The notes below the pieces were generated by a model. The model was not told the origin of the DNA and searched no databases. It saw only the letters and a list, made by a program, of their open reading frames with translations. Of a stretch of 64,000 nucleotides of DNA, positions 54,124 through 62,479 are shown piece after piece. The stretch lies in NCBI GenBank assembly GCA_023150615.1, contig JAKLKO010000004.1, positions 163,960 to 227,959 on the forward strand, given 5' to 3'. Source of the DNA: Phycisphaerae bacterium. GTDB taxonomy: Bacteria; Planctomycetota; Phycisphaerae; UBA1845; UTPLA1. Position 1 is the first letter of the stretch. Every line of letters begins with the position of its first letter. The position numbers were made by a program, and so were the translations under genes.

Positions 54124-54396
54124 GTGAAACGCGTCGCCCGAATCCGTGCGGTCGTACTTGTTGTCGCGCTGCTGGCCACCACGACGGTGGGGAGCGGCTG
54201 CCGGTTGACGAACTTCTTCAGCGACAACTTCTCGCTGAGCATCATCATCCCGCTGGGACTGGACGGCTTCCCCGGCGTCCTCAATCCGTTCGGGATCTTC
54301 TCGTCCCTCTTCGACGCCATTGTCAACCCGGGCGGCAGCTCGGCGCGGACGAACAGTCCGGGCGGGAGCACGATCCCCGGTCCGCTCATCGGGTAG
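54124..54396 (+). CDS. Small lipoprotein
   Basis: The protein has 90 residues from GTG 54124, with GAGGA eight bases upstream. A basic n-region (KRVARIR) precedes a hydrophobic segment and lipobox TVGSGC (Cys26). The mature part is short and hydrophobic (NFSLSIIIPLGLDGFPGVLN), followed by a Gly/Ser/Pro tail. No family is recognised. It lies between the dehydrogenase and the repeat-rich region. Confidence 0.6.
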   Translation: MKRVARIRAVVLVVALLATTTVGSGCRLTNFFSDNFSLSIIIPLGLDGFPGVLNPFGIFSSLFDAIVNPGGSSARTNSPGGSTIPGPLIG

Positions 54397-54661
54397 GGCG
54401 ATCGGTGCGCTTGCAGCGCGCCGGCGGGAGCGAGGTGGTCCCAGTCGCGATCACGGCGGGGCACGCATCCCCGGTGTTGCAGATCAACTCGCCGGCCGAG
54501 TCGTCGCGTAGGGCGAGGATGCGCTGGGTCTGGCCAGGGTCGACGGCATCGACCTACCCCACGATGAAGTTTCCCTGATTCTCCACCGCGTCGATGGCGA
54601 CCTTGCGGGCGAAGCCCTGGCCGACGGACTGCTCGATGATGGTGTCGCTCGGGGTGGGCGG
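54386..54661 (-). pseudogene. Degenerate minus-strand gene interrupted by an in-frame TAG
   Basis: On the minus strand a coding-like stretch reads DTIIEQSVGQGFARKVAIDA, then VENQGNFIVG, then TAG at 54556-54554, and continues in the same frame as VDAVDPGQTQRILALRDD, SAGELICNTGDACPAVIATG to a TGA at 54388-54386. Both halves have normal amino-acid composition for secreted or beta-rich proteins, unlike the arginine-rich antisense frames elsewhere. A GAG-to-TAG change would explain the break. No start or ribosome binding site is visible upstream, where palindromic repeats begin. It is probably the tail of a decayed gene. Confidence 0.4.
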
Positions 54662-54696
54662 GCACGACGACCGCGGGCCTGCGCGAGGCGGGGCGG

Positions 54697-54726
54697 CTGG
54701 ATTCCTGCGTTCCTAGGAATGACGAC
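54697..54726 (-). repeat. REP-like palindromic element A
   Basis: On the minus strand the sequence is GTCGTCATTCCTAGGAACGC followed by AGGAATCCAG, very like the common bacterial repeat CGTCATTCC(N)GGAATCCAG. The core CATTCCTAGGAA is palindromic. A related element lies 143 bases away in opposite orientation. Confidence 0.55.
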
Positions 54727-54868
54727 CGAGCGCCTGCGCGGCAGTCACGGCGGTCGCCTCGGGCTTCGCTTTGGGATAACCCAGATCAGCGTTCCGGGTG
54801 TGGGGAATGCCACGTGTCGATTGACGATGGAGTCGGCGCAGGCGCGGCGTACGCGCCCTCGCGCCCGA

Positions 54869-54902
54869 GTCGTCACCCCCACGAAAGTGAGGGTCCAGGT
54901 CC
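54869..54902 (+). repeat. REP-like palindromic element B
   Basis: GTCGTCACCCCCACGAAAGT is followed by GAGGGTCCAGGTCC. It shares the GTCGTCA(C/T)(T/C)CC...GGxTCCAG frame with element A and has a CGAAAG turn typical of such repeats. Elements A and B are inverted relative to each other, as in a small mobile (MITE-like) unit. Confidence 0.55.
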
Positions 54903-54921
54903 TTGGGCGTCTGGACGACTA

Positions 54922-55078
54922 CCCCACCCGGCCTCTCCTTGTGAAGGGGAGGAGAGGCGGGAGATCGGCGGTTCGTCATCGGCTCGGCAGGAGCCTCGCC
55001 CTCCCAAGCAGGAGCCTCGCCCTCCCAGGGACGAGCATCGCGCCCCCGAGAGCGGCTCGGCGGGGCTTCGCCCTCCCG
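54922..55078 (+). repeat. Cluster of short palindromic and tandem repeats
   Basis: CCTCTCC (54932-54938) pairs with GGAGAGG (54951-54957), similar to the element at 31456. At 54988-55007 and 55009-55027 the unit CAGGAGCCTCGCCCTCCCA occurs twice with a 21-base period, and a weaker third copy lies near 55060-55077 (GCGGGGCTTCGCCCTCCC). No gene is interrupted directly. The region is repeat debris next to the decayed gene. Confidence 0.5.
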
Positions 55079-55144
55079 ACGACGGCCGGCGCTGCCGCGT
55101 GCATCGGTGCGTGCGCAGCGCACCTTGCGTATCATGAACGCTCG

Positions 55145-55894
55145 ATGTCCACGCGGAGCGCTTGTCCGGCCTGTCAGCGGTCCGTGCTGATTGCGCCTGA
55201 TCTCGGCGGCAGCCTCGTGCGCTGTCCGCACTGCGGGCACGAATACCAGACCGAATTCACGCCGGGTCAGGTCAGCGCGATGACCGCCGGTCCGCGGATC
55301 GACCGCGGACGAACCGCCCTGCGGTTCCAGTTCGCGTGCCGCCGCTGCGGATCGATCCTCGAGGCCATCGGTTCGCTGTGCGGCCGGCCGGGACGATGCC
55401 CCACGTGCGGCACGGTGTTCATCATCCCGGAGGTCGACCAGCGTACGGGCGTGCCGCTGGAGCCGCCGTCGGCGGCGAAGGAGGATGAACCCCCGCAGCC
55501 GGTGCACGCGTATGCTGCGGGCGGAGCGGCCGCGCCGAAGATCGAGCGAATGCCGGATGGGTCGTCGCAGATTATCTGTCCGCGATGCAAGGCGCGGTCG
55601 CCGATCGAGGCGGACCTGTGCCACTCGTGCGGTCAGCCGTTCACGCTCGAAGGCGCGACGGCGGTGGCGGGCGAAATCGATGCGCCTGGCCGCTGGGCGG
55701 GACTGTCGATCACGGTCGGCGCGCTGTCGTGCTGCATTCCGGTTCTCGGTCCGGTGGCGATCGTCTTCGCGGGCATCGCGCTTCACCGTACGCGCGCGAC
55801 GCCGCTGAGTCGGACGTCGCGCTCCCCGGCGATGATTGGGATGCTCCTCGGCGTGGTGGGCACGGGGCTGGGGGTGGCGATGCTGGCGCTGTAG
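55145..55894 (+). CDS. Zinc-ribbon membrane protein
   Basis: The protein has 249 residues from ATG 55145. The frame is open upstream, but that part is repeat-derived. Three zinc-ribbon-like modules are seen: CPACQRS with CPHCGHE (about 7-32), CRRCGS with CPTCGTV (about 65-90), and CPRCKA with CHSCGQ (about 140-165). Two transmembrane helices near the C-terminus (LSITVGALSCCIPVLGPVAIVF and AMIGMLLGVVGTGLGVAML) resemble the DUF4190 arrangement. The protein probably presents zinc ribbons on the cytoplasmic side. The function is unknown. Confidence 0.8.
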   Translation: MSTRSACPACQRSVLIAPDLGGSLVRCPHCGHEYQTEFTPGQVSAMTAGPRIDRGRTALRFQFACRRCGSILEAIGSLCGRPGRCPTCGTVFIIPEVDQRTGVPLEPPSAAKEDEPPQPVHAYAAGGAAAPKIERMPDGSSQIICPRCKARSPIEADLCHSCGQPFTLEGATAVAGEIDAPGRWAGLSITVGALSCCIPVLGPVAIVFAGIALHRTRATPLSRTSRSPAMIGMLLGVVGTGLGVAMLAL

Positions 55895-55908
55895 GTCGGT
55901 CGGGGGCG

Positions 55909-57273
55909 TCAGTGCCGCGCCGGCTGCGTGGTTGCATCGCTCGGCAGCCCGTGACGGATGACGTACCGCATGGCGTCGATGAAGCGGTCCAGCTCGCTGG
56001 TGAGCGTATAGACGCTCGGCGAGATTCGGATGCCGGAGAAGTCCTCGTGCTTGATCGACGTGACGAGGATGTGGTGGCGGTTCCACAGCCACAGCGCGAG
56101 GTCGTCGGAGTGCACGCCTTCGATCTCGAAGGTGGCCAGAGCGCCGGCGCGGCCGGGCCTGCGGCTGGTCCAGAACCGCACGCGCGGTTCGGCGGCGAGT
56201 ACGTCGGCCCAGTAGTCGCGGAGATAGATGAGTCGCGCGAGCTTCCGCGCGGCGCCAAGCCCTTCGTGAAACGTGACCGCCTCGGCGATCGCGAGGTGGT
56301 TGGCGGCCGGGTGCGTGCCGATCTCCTCAAACTTGCGGATGTCGTCGTCGAGCTTTTCGGGTGCGGCCATGAGCGGCCAGAGGTCGCGGATCCGGCTGCG
56401 GCGAACATAGAGCAGGCCCGTGCCGTGCGGCGCGAAGAGCCACTTGTGCAGGCTCGCGGCGAAGTAGTCGCAGTCGAGGTCGGCGATGCGGAAATCGAGA
56501 TGGGCGAAGGCGTGCGCGCCATCGACGATGACGGGGATTCCGCGCGAGCGGCCGAGCCGGACCAGTTCCGCAGCGGGGAAGATCGCCCCGGTGAGAAAGC
56601 AGACGTGGCTCACGAGCATCAGCCGGGTCCGCGGCGTGATGTGCCGCTCGAATGCGCGGACGATGTCAGCCGCGTCATCGCAGGGGGCCGGCAGCGATGC
56701 GGTGACGAGGCGGATGCGCTCGCGTCGCTGGCGCTGACGAAAAGTTACGATCATCCGCGGGTAGTCCTGGTTGGAGGTCAGGACCTCGTCGCCGGGCTTG
56801 AGATCGAAGCCGAGCTGGCAGGTCTCGAGGCCCTCGGAAGCGTTTCGCGTCAGGGCGACCTCCTCCGGGTCGCAACCGAGGAGGCGCGCCAACTGCACGC
56901 GGACGGATTCGCGCCGCGGCTCGAGGACGTTCCACAAGGCGTGCGCCGGGGCCGTGTTGGAATAGTCGAGGTGCCGCTTCATCGCGTCGAGGACGATCGT
57001 TGGCGAGGGGCTGACGCCACCGTTGTTGAGGTTGACGATCGAACGATCAACGCTGAAGGCCTGCGCGACGTGCGCCCAGAAGCTCGCATCGCGGGCGGTC
57101 TGCTCCGGCGGCCGGGTATCGGCGGCGATCTCCTGGACGACGGCGCGGGCGCGGTCGATGCGCAGGAATCCTCCGACCGCGGCGGCGGCGGGAGGGATCA
57201 GGACGCGTTGCATGAAACGGCGACGGGTGGATCGAACGAAGGCGGCGCGCATCGGCAGGTCGGGTGTCGTCAT
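55909..57273 (-). CDS. Tat-exported PLP-dependent aminotransferase class V-like enzyme
   Basis: The protein has 454 residues. The N-terminus carries a twin-arginine type signal STRRRFMQRVLIPPAAAAVG. The rest is a fold-type I PLP enzyme of the class V (isopenicillin N epimerase/cysteine desulphurase-like) group. Visible features are LNNGGVSPSP, LTRNASEG, the PLP-contacting Asp251-x-x-His254 in VIVDGAHAF, and the Schiff-base Lys277 in ASLHKWLFAPHGTG. Export of a PLP enzyme through Tat fits, since it must fold with cofactor before transport. Its ATG overlaps the stop of the RidA gene by four bases. Substrate is unknown. Confidence 0.87.
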   Translation of the reverse strand: MTTPDLPMRAAFVRSTRRRFMQRVLIPPAAAAVGGFLRIDRARAVVQEIAADTRPPEQTARDASFWAHVAQAFSVDRSIVNLNNGGVSPSPTIVLDAMKRHLDYSNTAPAHALWNVLEPRRESVRVQLARLLGCDPEEVALTRNASEGLETCQLGFDLKPGDEVLTSNQDYPRMIVTFRQRQRRERIRLVTASLPAPCDDAADIVRAFERHITPRTRLMLVSHVCFLTGAIFPAAELVRLGRSRGIPVIVDGAHAFAHLDFRIADLDCDYFAASLHKWLFAPHGTGLLYVRRSRIRDLWPLMAAPEKLDDDIRKFEEIGTHPAANHLAIAEAVTFHEGLGAARKLARLIYLRDYWADVLAAEPRVRFWTSRRPGRAGALATFEIEGVHSDDLALWLWNRHHILVTSIKHEDFSGIRISPSVYTLTSELDRFIDAMRYVIRHGLPSDATTQPARH

Positions 57274-57746
57274 GGCGCGGCCGCTATGCAGTCGAATTCG
57301 ATCATCGCGCCGGAGAGCACGAGCTCCTTAACGACCACGGTGGACCGCGCCGGCAGCCCGTCGGTGAAGAACGTCGAGTAGACGCGGTTCATCGCGGCGA
57401 AGTCAGTGGCGGCGGTCAGGAAGCAGGTGCACTTGAGCACGCGCGCAAAGCTCGAACCGGCGGCCTCGACCGATGCGCGGAGGTTTTCGAGCGTCTGCCG
57501 GCACTGCGCTTCGAATTCGGCCGATGCCAGCTCGCGCGTGCCGGGCCGGACTCCGAGGACGCCGGAGACGAAGACGAGATCGCCGAAGACGACCGCGCGC
57601 GAGAACGGTCCGACCGCGCCTGGCGCGACGATCCGCCGAATCACCGCCAACTTCGCCTCCGGCTGATCGGCCAGGGCGGCGGGCGCGATGGCCAGCGGTG
57701 CGGCCGCACCGGCCTGTCGAAGGAAGGTCCTGCGTGACTGGGGCAT
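57270..57746 (-). CDS. Tat-exported RidA/YjgF-family protein
   Basis: RidA proteins hydrolyse reactive enamine/imine intermediates released by PLP enzymes. The 158-residue protein has a near-perfect twin-arginine signal, SRRTFLRQAGAAAPLA, cut near ALA-D. The RidA domain shows GPFSRAVVFGDLVFVSG, the AQCRQTLENLRASVEAAG helix and FFTDGLPARSTVVV, which carries the conserved Arg of the active site. It lies directly upstream of, and overlaps, the Tat-exported PLP enzyme. Both proteins should therefore work together outside the cytoplasm. Confidence 0.88.
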   Translation of the reverse strand: MPQSRRTFLRQAGAAAPLAIAPAALADQPEAKLAVIRRIVAPGAVGPFSRAVVFGDLVFVSGVLGVRPGTRELASAEFEAQCRQTLENLRASVEAAGSSFARVLKCTCFLTAATDFAAMNRVYSTFFTDGLPARSTVVVKELVLSGAMIEFDCIAAAP

Positions 57747-57934
57747 GGTCTGCCTCCGGGATTCGGGCGCGTGCGCGGTTCGCCATCGAACCGGTTCCCG
57801 GCATGGTATCGTCGCTTCCGCCGCGTGCCAGCCGGACGGCCGGTCTTTCCGCGCGGGCCGGTGGAGGGATAGGCTGTCGGACCGATGCGCCGGGCGTCAT
57901 GAATCGCTGTCGAGGGCGAGCGGGAGGATCGCGC

Positions 57935-59524
57935 ATGGCCGGGCATTCCGAGATGCTGCCGATGGCGGCGCAACTGGAGATCCTCCGGCATCGGCTGGTG
58001 GCAGTCGCCGAGCGGATGGGGCAGACGCTCGCGCGAACGGCGTATTCCGCGAATATCAAGGAGCGGCGGGATCACTCGTGCGCGCTGTTCGACGCGGACG
58101 GTCGATTGCTCGCGCAGGCCGCGCACATTCCGGTGCACCTCGGCGCGATGCCGGAGAGTCTGGCGGCGATCCGGCGGCGGCTGACGCTCGATCCGGGCGA
58201 CGTGGTGCTGATGAACGACCCGTACGAGGGCGGGACGCATCTGCCGGATATCACCGTCGTCGCGCCGGTGTATCTCGATGCACGGTTGATCGGGTACGTC
58301 GCAAACCGCGCGCATCACGCGGACGTGGGCGGGATCGTGCCGGGGTCGATGGGCGTGACACGGCACATCGACGAGGAGGGTGTACGGCTCGCGGCGGTGA
58401 AGTGGTATCGCGGCGGGCACGAGGACGCGTCCGTGCTCGACACGCTGTTGTCGGCGGTCCGCACGCCACAGGAGCGTCGCGGCGACCTCCGTGCGCAACT
58501 GGCCGCCAACGCGGTCGGGTCGCGCGAGCTCGCGTTGTTGGTCGCGCGGTACGGGGCGGGGCGTTTCGCATGGTCATCCGCGGCGCTGTTCGAATACGCC
58601 GCGCGCTGCATGTCCGAGGCGATCGCGGAGGCGCCGGACGGCGAGTATTCGGCCGAGGACTTTCTCGATGGCGACGGAGTGACGCGCGATCGCATTCGGA
58701 TCGCGGCGCGGATCCGGATCAGCGCCGGCCGCGCGGTCGTGGATTTCGACGGCACGTCGCCGGCCGTTGCGGGCTGCGTGAACTGTCCGCCGGCCGTGAC
58801 GCGATCGGCGGTGGTGTATGCGTTCGCGTGCCTCGCCGGTCCGCGTCTGCCGCACAACGCGGGGATGTTCGAGCCGATCGAGTTGCGCACCCCGCCGGGC
58901 AGTGTCGTGCACGCGCGCCCGCCGGCGGCGGTGGCGGCGGGCAACGTGGAGACGAGTCAGCGGATCGTGGACGTCGTGTTTCGCGCGCTGGCCGGGGCGC
59001 TTCCGGATCGTATTGCGGCGGGTTCATCGGGGACGATGGCGTCGGTGGCGCTGGGCGGCGATTGGCCGGACGGCCGCGGCGCGTTCACCTACTACGAGAC
59101 GATTGCGGGCGGATCGGGCGCGTCGTCCGAGGGGCCGGGTCAGTCGGCGGTTCACACGCACATGACGAACACGCTGAACACGCCGGTCGAGGCGCTCGAG
59201 TCAGCCTACCCGCTGCGCGTGGTCCGGTACGAGATTCGGCGCGGCAGCGGCGGCGCGGGGCGATTTCGCGGCGGCGACGGCGTGGTTCGGGAGATTGAGG
59301 CACGAACGCCGATGACGGTATCGGTGCTGGCGGATCGAAGCGCCGGGGGCGGATTCGGATTGTCCGGCGGTGCGGCGGGTGCGGCGTTGAGAGTTACGCG
59401 GATTCGGGTCGATGGCGTTGCGGAGGCGTGGGCGTCGAAGGTGACCGCGCGGCTCGACGTCGGCGAACGGCTGCGGATCGAGACGCCGGGCGGCGGCGGC
59501 TACGGCGCGTGCGCCGCATCGTGA
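57935..59524 (+). CDS. Hydantoinase B/oxoprolinase-family protein
   Basis: The protein has 529 residues from ATG 57935, with GGGAGG seven bases upstream. It matches the HyuB subunit along its length: ERMGQTLARTAYSANIKERRD, DGRLLAQAAHIPVHLGAM, MNDPYEGGTHLPDI, GTMASVALGGDWPDG, YETIAGGSGAS and the C-terminal GGGGYG. HyuB normally works with HyuA in ATP-dependent hydrolysis of hydantoins, 5-oxoproline or related amides. No hyuA is in the window, so it may act alone or with a distant partner. It is divergent from the RidA gene. Confidence 0.92.
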   Translation: MAGHSEMLPMAAQLEILRHRLVAVAERMGQTLARTAYSANIKERRDHSCALFDADGRLLAQAAHIPVHLGAMPESLAAIRRRLTLDPGDVVLMNDPYEGGTHLPDITVVAPVYLDARLIGYVANRAHHADVGGIVPGSMGVTRHIDEEGVRLAAVKWYRGGHEDASVLDTLLSAVRTPQERRGDLRAQLAANAVGSRELALLVARYGAGRFAWSSAALFEYAARCMSEAIAEAPDGEYSAEDFLDGDGVTRDRIRIAARIRISAGRAVVDFDGTSPAVAGCVNCPPAVTRSAVVYAFACLAGPRLPHNAGMFEPIELRTPPGSVVHARPPAAVAAGNVETSQRIVDVVFRALAGALPDRIAAGSSGTMASVALGGDWPDGRGAFTYYETIAGGSGASSEGPGQSAVHTHMTNTLNTPVEALESAYPLRVVRYEIRRGSGGAGRFRGGDGVVREIEARTPMTVSVLADRSAGGGFGLSGGAAGAALRVTRIRVDGVAEAWASKVTARLDVGERLRIETPGGGGYGACAAS

Positions 59525-59539
59525 TGGCGCAGTCGCGGA

Positions 59540-59573
59540 AAAGAAAAGGCCCGCGTCGAATCGGACGCGGGCC
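59540..59573 (-). terminator. Strong intrinsic terminator
   Basis: On the minus strand GGCCCGCGTC pairs perfectly with GACGCGGGCC (59573-59548) around a six-base loop and is followed by TTTTCTTTT. It lies downstream of the cysteine-rich gene that ends at 59625 and also faces the end of the hydantoinase gene. Confidence 0.85.
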
Positions 59574-59624
59574 CTTGAATCGGCGTCAAGCGAATCGCGG
59601 TTCGCGATTCGGTAGATCGGCAAC

Positions 59625-60410
59625 TTAGACGCGGGCGATCATCTCAACCGCCTTGCGGGCGGCCTCGACCTGCGCCTTGGCCAGGTTGATCTTGGCCATG
59701 TACTCGCAGCGCGTCGACTCCGTGCCGACGACGTATTCGACCTTGCCGTCCTTCTTGGCCATCGGGCAGACCTTGCTCTCGCAATCGACGGCTTTGCCTT
59801 CGACCTTGTAGGCGATCTTCACGGCCTTGACGGCCTCCATCGCGCGCTTCGCGGCGGCGGCGGCATCCTCATGCTTCGTGTAGGTGTGGCCGGCCACGCG
59901 GAACTTGGTGCACTTCTTGGCGGCTTCGCCGGCGGCGATCGTCTCGCCCTTGGCGCCCTTGCTGCACGACTCGGCCGCGGCCTTGGTCATCTCGGAGCAG
60001 CTCTTGGAGCAGCCGGCCTCGCCGCAGTAGACCCACTTGCCATCCATCTCGCAGGCGATCATCGTGAAGCGCTTGGCGTACTTCTCGCTCGCGCAGGCCC
60101 AGGCTTCCATCGCCTTCTCATGCGAATCGAACTTCTCGCCGGCGACGACAAACGTCGGCTTGGTATGGGCGCTCTCGGCGGCCTTGGTGGCCTCCATCGG
60201 GCAGTCGTAGGACTTTTCACCGACCATGACGGCCATGGTCGGGAACGCATCGGACGAGCAGGCCGAGGCGGATGCCGAGCACCCGGACTTCGCCTTCGTC
60301 AGCGACGCATCCTTCTTCCCGGCGGCGCAGCAGCCGGGTCCGGCGAATGCCGCCGAGACGCCCAGGCTACACATGCACGCCAGCGCCAACACCCAAGAGA
60401 ACTTTCGCAT
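59625..60410 (-). CDS. Secreted cysteine-rich protein with duplicated domain
   Basis: The protein has 261 residues from ATG 60410, with GGAGGT seven bases upstream. Its signal peptide is MRKFSWVLALACMCSLGVSAAFA. The mature protein is rich in Lys, Ala and Cys, with pairs such as GPGCC, ACSS, CGEAGC and CSKSC. Two related halves are visible: VVAGEKFDSHEKAMEAWACA with YAKRFTMIACEMDGKWVYC, and RVAGHTYTKHEDAAAAAKRA with VKIAYKVEGKAVDC. Each pairs a V-A-G-x-x-x-x-x-H-E/D helix with a DGKxVxC strand. Metal or thiol binding is an obvious guess but no known site is recognised. A strong terminator follows it. Codon usage is AAG-rich, unlike its neighbours. Confidence 0.78.
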   Translation of the reverse strand: MRKFSWVLALACMCSLGVSAAFAGPGCCAAGKKDASLTKAKSGCSASASACSSDAFPTMAVMVGEKSYDCPMEATKAAESAHTKPTFVVAGEKFDSHEKAMEAWACASEKYAKRFTMIACEMDGKWVYCGEAGCSKSCSEMTKAAAESCSKGAKGETIAAGEAAKKCTKFRVAGHTYTKHEDAAAAAKRAMEAVKAVKIAYKVEGKAVDCESKVCPMAKKDGKVEYVVGTESTRCEYMAKINLAKAQVEAARKAVEMIARV

Positions 60411-60590
60411 AACAGACCTCCGAAAAAAAACTGGTGTGATCCGGCCCGCGACGTTCGCGAACGACCCGCTGCCGCTCGCGTGACGACCGTAGGTTTTGAT
60501 GCCGGCAGTATAGCCGGAGTTTCCACGAAGCGTCGGAAATCGTGTTCCGAGGCCGCGAAACACGGCAACCCGGCACGGGTTATTGTACCA

Positions 60591-61751
60591 TCAGGTTCCC
60601 AGAACCGTCGCGGCGCGTCGCAGAAGTTGTCTCAGCGGCAGGGCGCGAGGACAGGCGCGTTCGGCCTGTTCTAACTCCATTGCGATCCATTGCTTACGGT
60701 GCAAAGGCAGGGCGGCGTATTTCGCGCGGGCGTCCGCGCGGCGGCCGTAACTGTCGTGGTACATCAGGTACCGGAGCGTGTCGGCGATCGCCAGTCGGCC
60801 GCCGGTCGAGATTTCGCATTCGCGCTGACAGCCGCCGCAGCCGCCGTGGCAATAGTCGGCGGCGGTCCGGTCGGCGTATTCGCGGAGCAGGGACTCTTCC
60901 GCGGCGGAGAGTTTTTCGCTCGCGGCCGCTGCGTTCTGTTCCAGCACGGAGATCGACGGCATCGCGGAGATCGCGGCCGCGAGCCGCTCGTCCTTCCAGA
61001 CGGCCTTAAGCACGGCCTGGTGCTTGGAGTAGCCCTGCTCCTGAAAGGGATTGACGCGCTCGGAGAAGCTGACGGCGGAGCCCTGGGTCTTCATCGCGAT
61101 GAGGCCGATGTTCGCGCGGTGCGCTGCGTCGAGGGCCTTGTTGAGCTCCGCGTCGCCGTAGGTGCGGAAGTTGTACTTGAGCATGATGACGTCGATGAAG
61201 CCGGCGCGGGCCGCATCGGTCAGCAGCGGGACGACGTGCGGGTTGTGACATGAAAAACCGAAGAAGCGGATCTTGCCCTTCCGCTTCATGGCATCGGCCG
61301 CTTTGCGCCAGTCGGGATCGGAAAGTACGGCGACCTCGTCGAGGTTGTGCAGGTAATAGACGTCGACGTAATCGAAGCCGAGTCGGCCGAGGGACTCGTC
61401 GATGGCTGCTTCGAGTCCGCCCGGGTGCTTGGGATGGCCCTTGGTGACGATGACGACGTCCTTGCGTGCATCGAGCTTCCGAATCGCCTCGCCGAGGGTG
61501 CGTTCGCTCCAGCCGTTGGCATAGCTGGCGGCCGTATCAAAGAAGTTGCATCGCAGGTCAAGGGCGCGGCGGACGAAGCGGGGCGTGAAGCGATAGGTAC
61601 CGCCGACTTCGAGGATCGAGACGCGAAGGCCCGTCCTGCCGAGCGTCCGCGTCGGCATGCGGACGGACTTCTCCGTCGCCGACGCAGATTTCGGCAATCC
61701 GAGCCACAGGCTCGCAAGCCCACCGAGGAATCGTCGCCGTGAATGGTACAT
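60591..61751 (-). CDS. Tat-exported aldo/keto reductase with C-terminal Cys cluster
   Basis: The protein has 386 residues from ATG 61751, with GGAG eight bases upstream. A twin-arginine signal SRRRFLGG opens it. The AKR barrel carries catalytic Asp72, Tyr77 (FFDTAASYANG), Lys104 (VTKGHPK) and His135 (YLHNLDE). After the barrel, CHGGCGGCQREC plus one later Cys form a ferredoxin-like iron-sulphur motif, as in AKR-FeS proteins of many bacteria. The enzyme is predicted to act outside the cytoplasm after folding with cofactor. Substrate is unknown. Confidence 0.9.
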   Translation of the reverse strand: MYHSRRRFLGGLASLWLGLPKSASATEKSVRMPTRTLGRTGLRVSILEVGGTYRFTPRFVRRALDLRCNFFDTAASYANGWSERTLGEAIRKLDARKDVVIVTKGHPKHPGGLEAAIDESLGRLGFDYVDVYYLHNLDEVAVLSDPDWRKAADAMKRKGKIRFFGFSCHNPHVVPLLTDAARAGFIDVIMLKYNFRTYGDAELNKALDAAHRANIGLIAMKTQGSAVSFSERVNPFQEQGYSKHQAVLKAVWKDERLAAAISAMPSISVLEQNAAAASEKLSAAEESLLREYADRTAADYCHGGCGGCQRECEISTGGRLAIADTLRYLMYHDSYGRRADARAKYAALPLHRKQWIAMELEQAERACPRALPLRQLLRRAATVLGT

Positions 61752-61944
61752 GATTTCACTCCGACGGCCATTCTAGCGGCTCGTGGCGATCCGCGCAGCG
61801 CCCGGGAGATTGGGGATTTCAAGAAGCCGGATCAGGGTTTTCCCTCGTCTTGAGAATTAGAGGTGGTCTTCGCCGTCGGGCCAGCTATGCTTGATCGTCC
61901 ACTCTGCCGCGGTCTTCGGGCGACCGCGTGCGTTGCACGATCCG

Positions 61945-62235
61945 ATGAATCGCAGAGCGAGCCTCACTCCGACCGGGGGGCATGCTGGCGGGGCCAGCGT
62001 ATTGACCGCGCGCCAATGGGCGGAGACGTCGCGCCAGCTCCGCTTGTCCGGACGCGAGTCCCAGATCGTTCGCTTCTGCTTCGACGATCTGAAGGAGTCC
62101 GCGATTGCGCAGCGACTTGGCATCTCGCAGCACACGGTGCATACGCATCTCGAACGGCTCTATCGCAAGCTGGGCGTGGCGAGCCGGTGCGAGCTGATCG
62201 TCTGCGTCTTCGCGGCGGCGATCGGGCGGCGCTAG
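61945..62235 (+). CDS. LuxR-type helix-turn-helix protein
   Basis: The protein has 96 residues from ATG 61945; the frame is open upstream to a TTG at 61891. A GerE/LuxR DNA-binding domain fills the C-terminal 65 residues: LSGRESQIVRFCFDDLKES, IAQRLGISQHTVHTHLERLY and RKLGVASRCELIV. There is no receiver or sensor domain. It may regulate a nearby gene or be the remnant of a response regulator. No strong ribosome binding site is seen. Confidence 0.78.
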   Translation: MNRRASLTPTGGHAGGASVLTARQWAETSRQLRLSGRESQIVRFCFDDLKESAIAQRLGISQHTVHTHLERLYRKLGVASRCELIVCVFAAAIGRR

Positions 62236-62479
62236 ACCGAACCGCGCGCTGTCCCCTGTCAAGCCGACAACCCATCAGCCGACTTCGCTACACCCTTGAT
62301 GGTTGCGACAATCCTGGATTGTGAAAGGCCGGGTCTCGGGTGTGCTGCGCCTGCCGGGCCGGCGGGCGCTGAGAGTCGCATCGAAGCCGATCTGTGGTCG
62401 TGCGATTGAGCGGTGCGCTGCGCACGTCGGCCGCCGCGCGGCCACCGGTCGTCTGGCGACTCGAAAGGAGGTTTTCGTC

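Noticed and set aside
53970..54665. A 231-codon minus-strand frame opposite the small lipoprotein
   Set aside because: Its frame is His/Arg-rich over the part where another minus-strand frame reads like real protein; it is a shifted shadow of that decayed gene.
54719..55144. Long N-terminal extension of the zinc-ribbon gene
   Set aside because: It is made of repeat sequence (RSLALPSRSLALPG-type) and lacks a ribosome binding site; the ATG at 55145 begins the ribbon directly.
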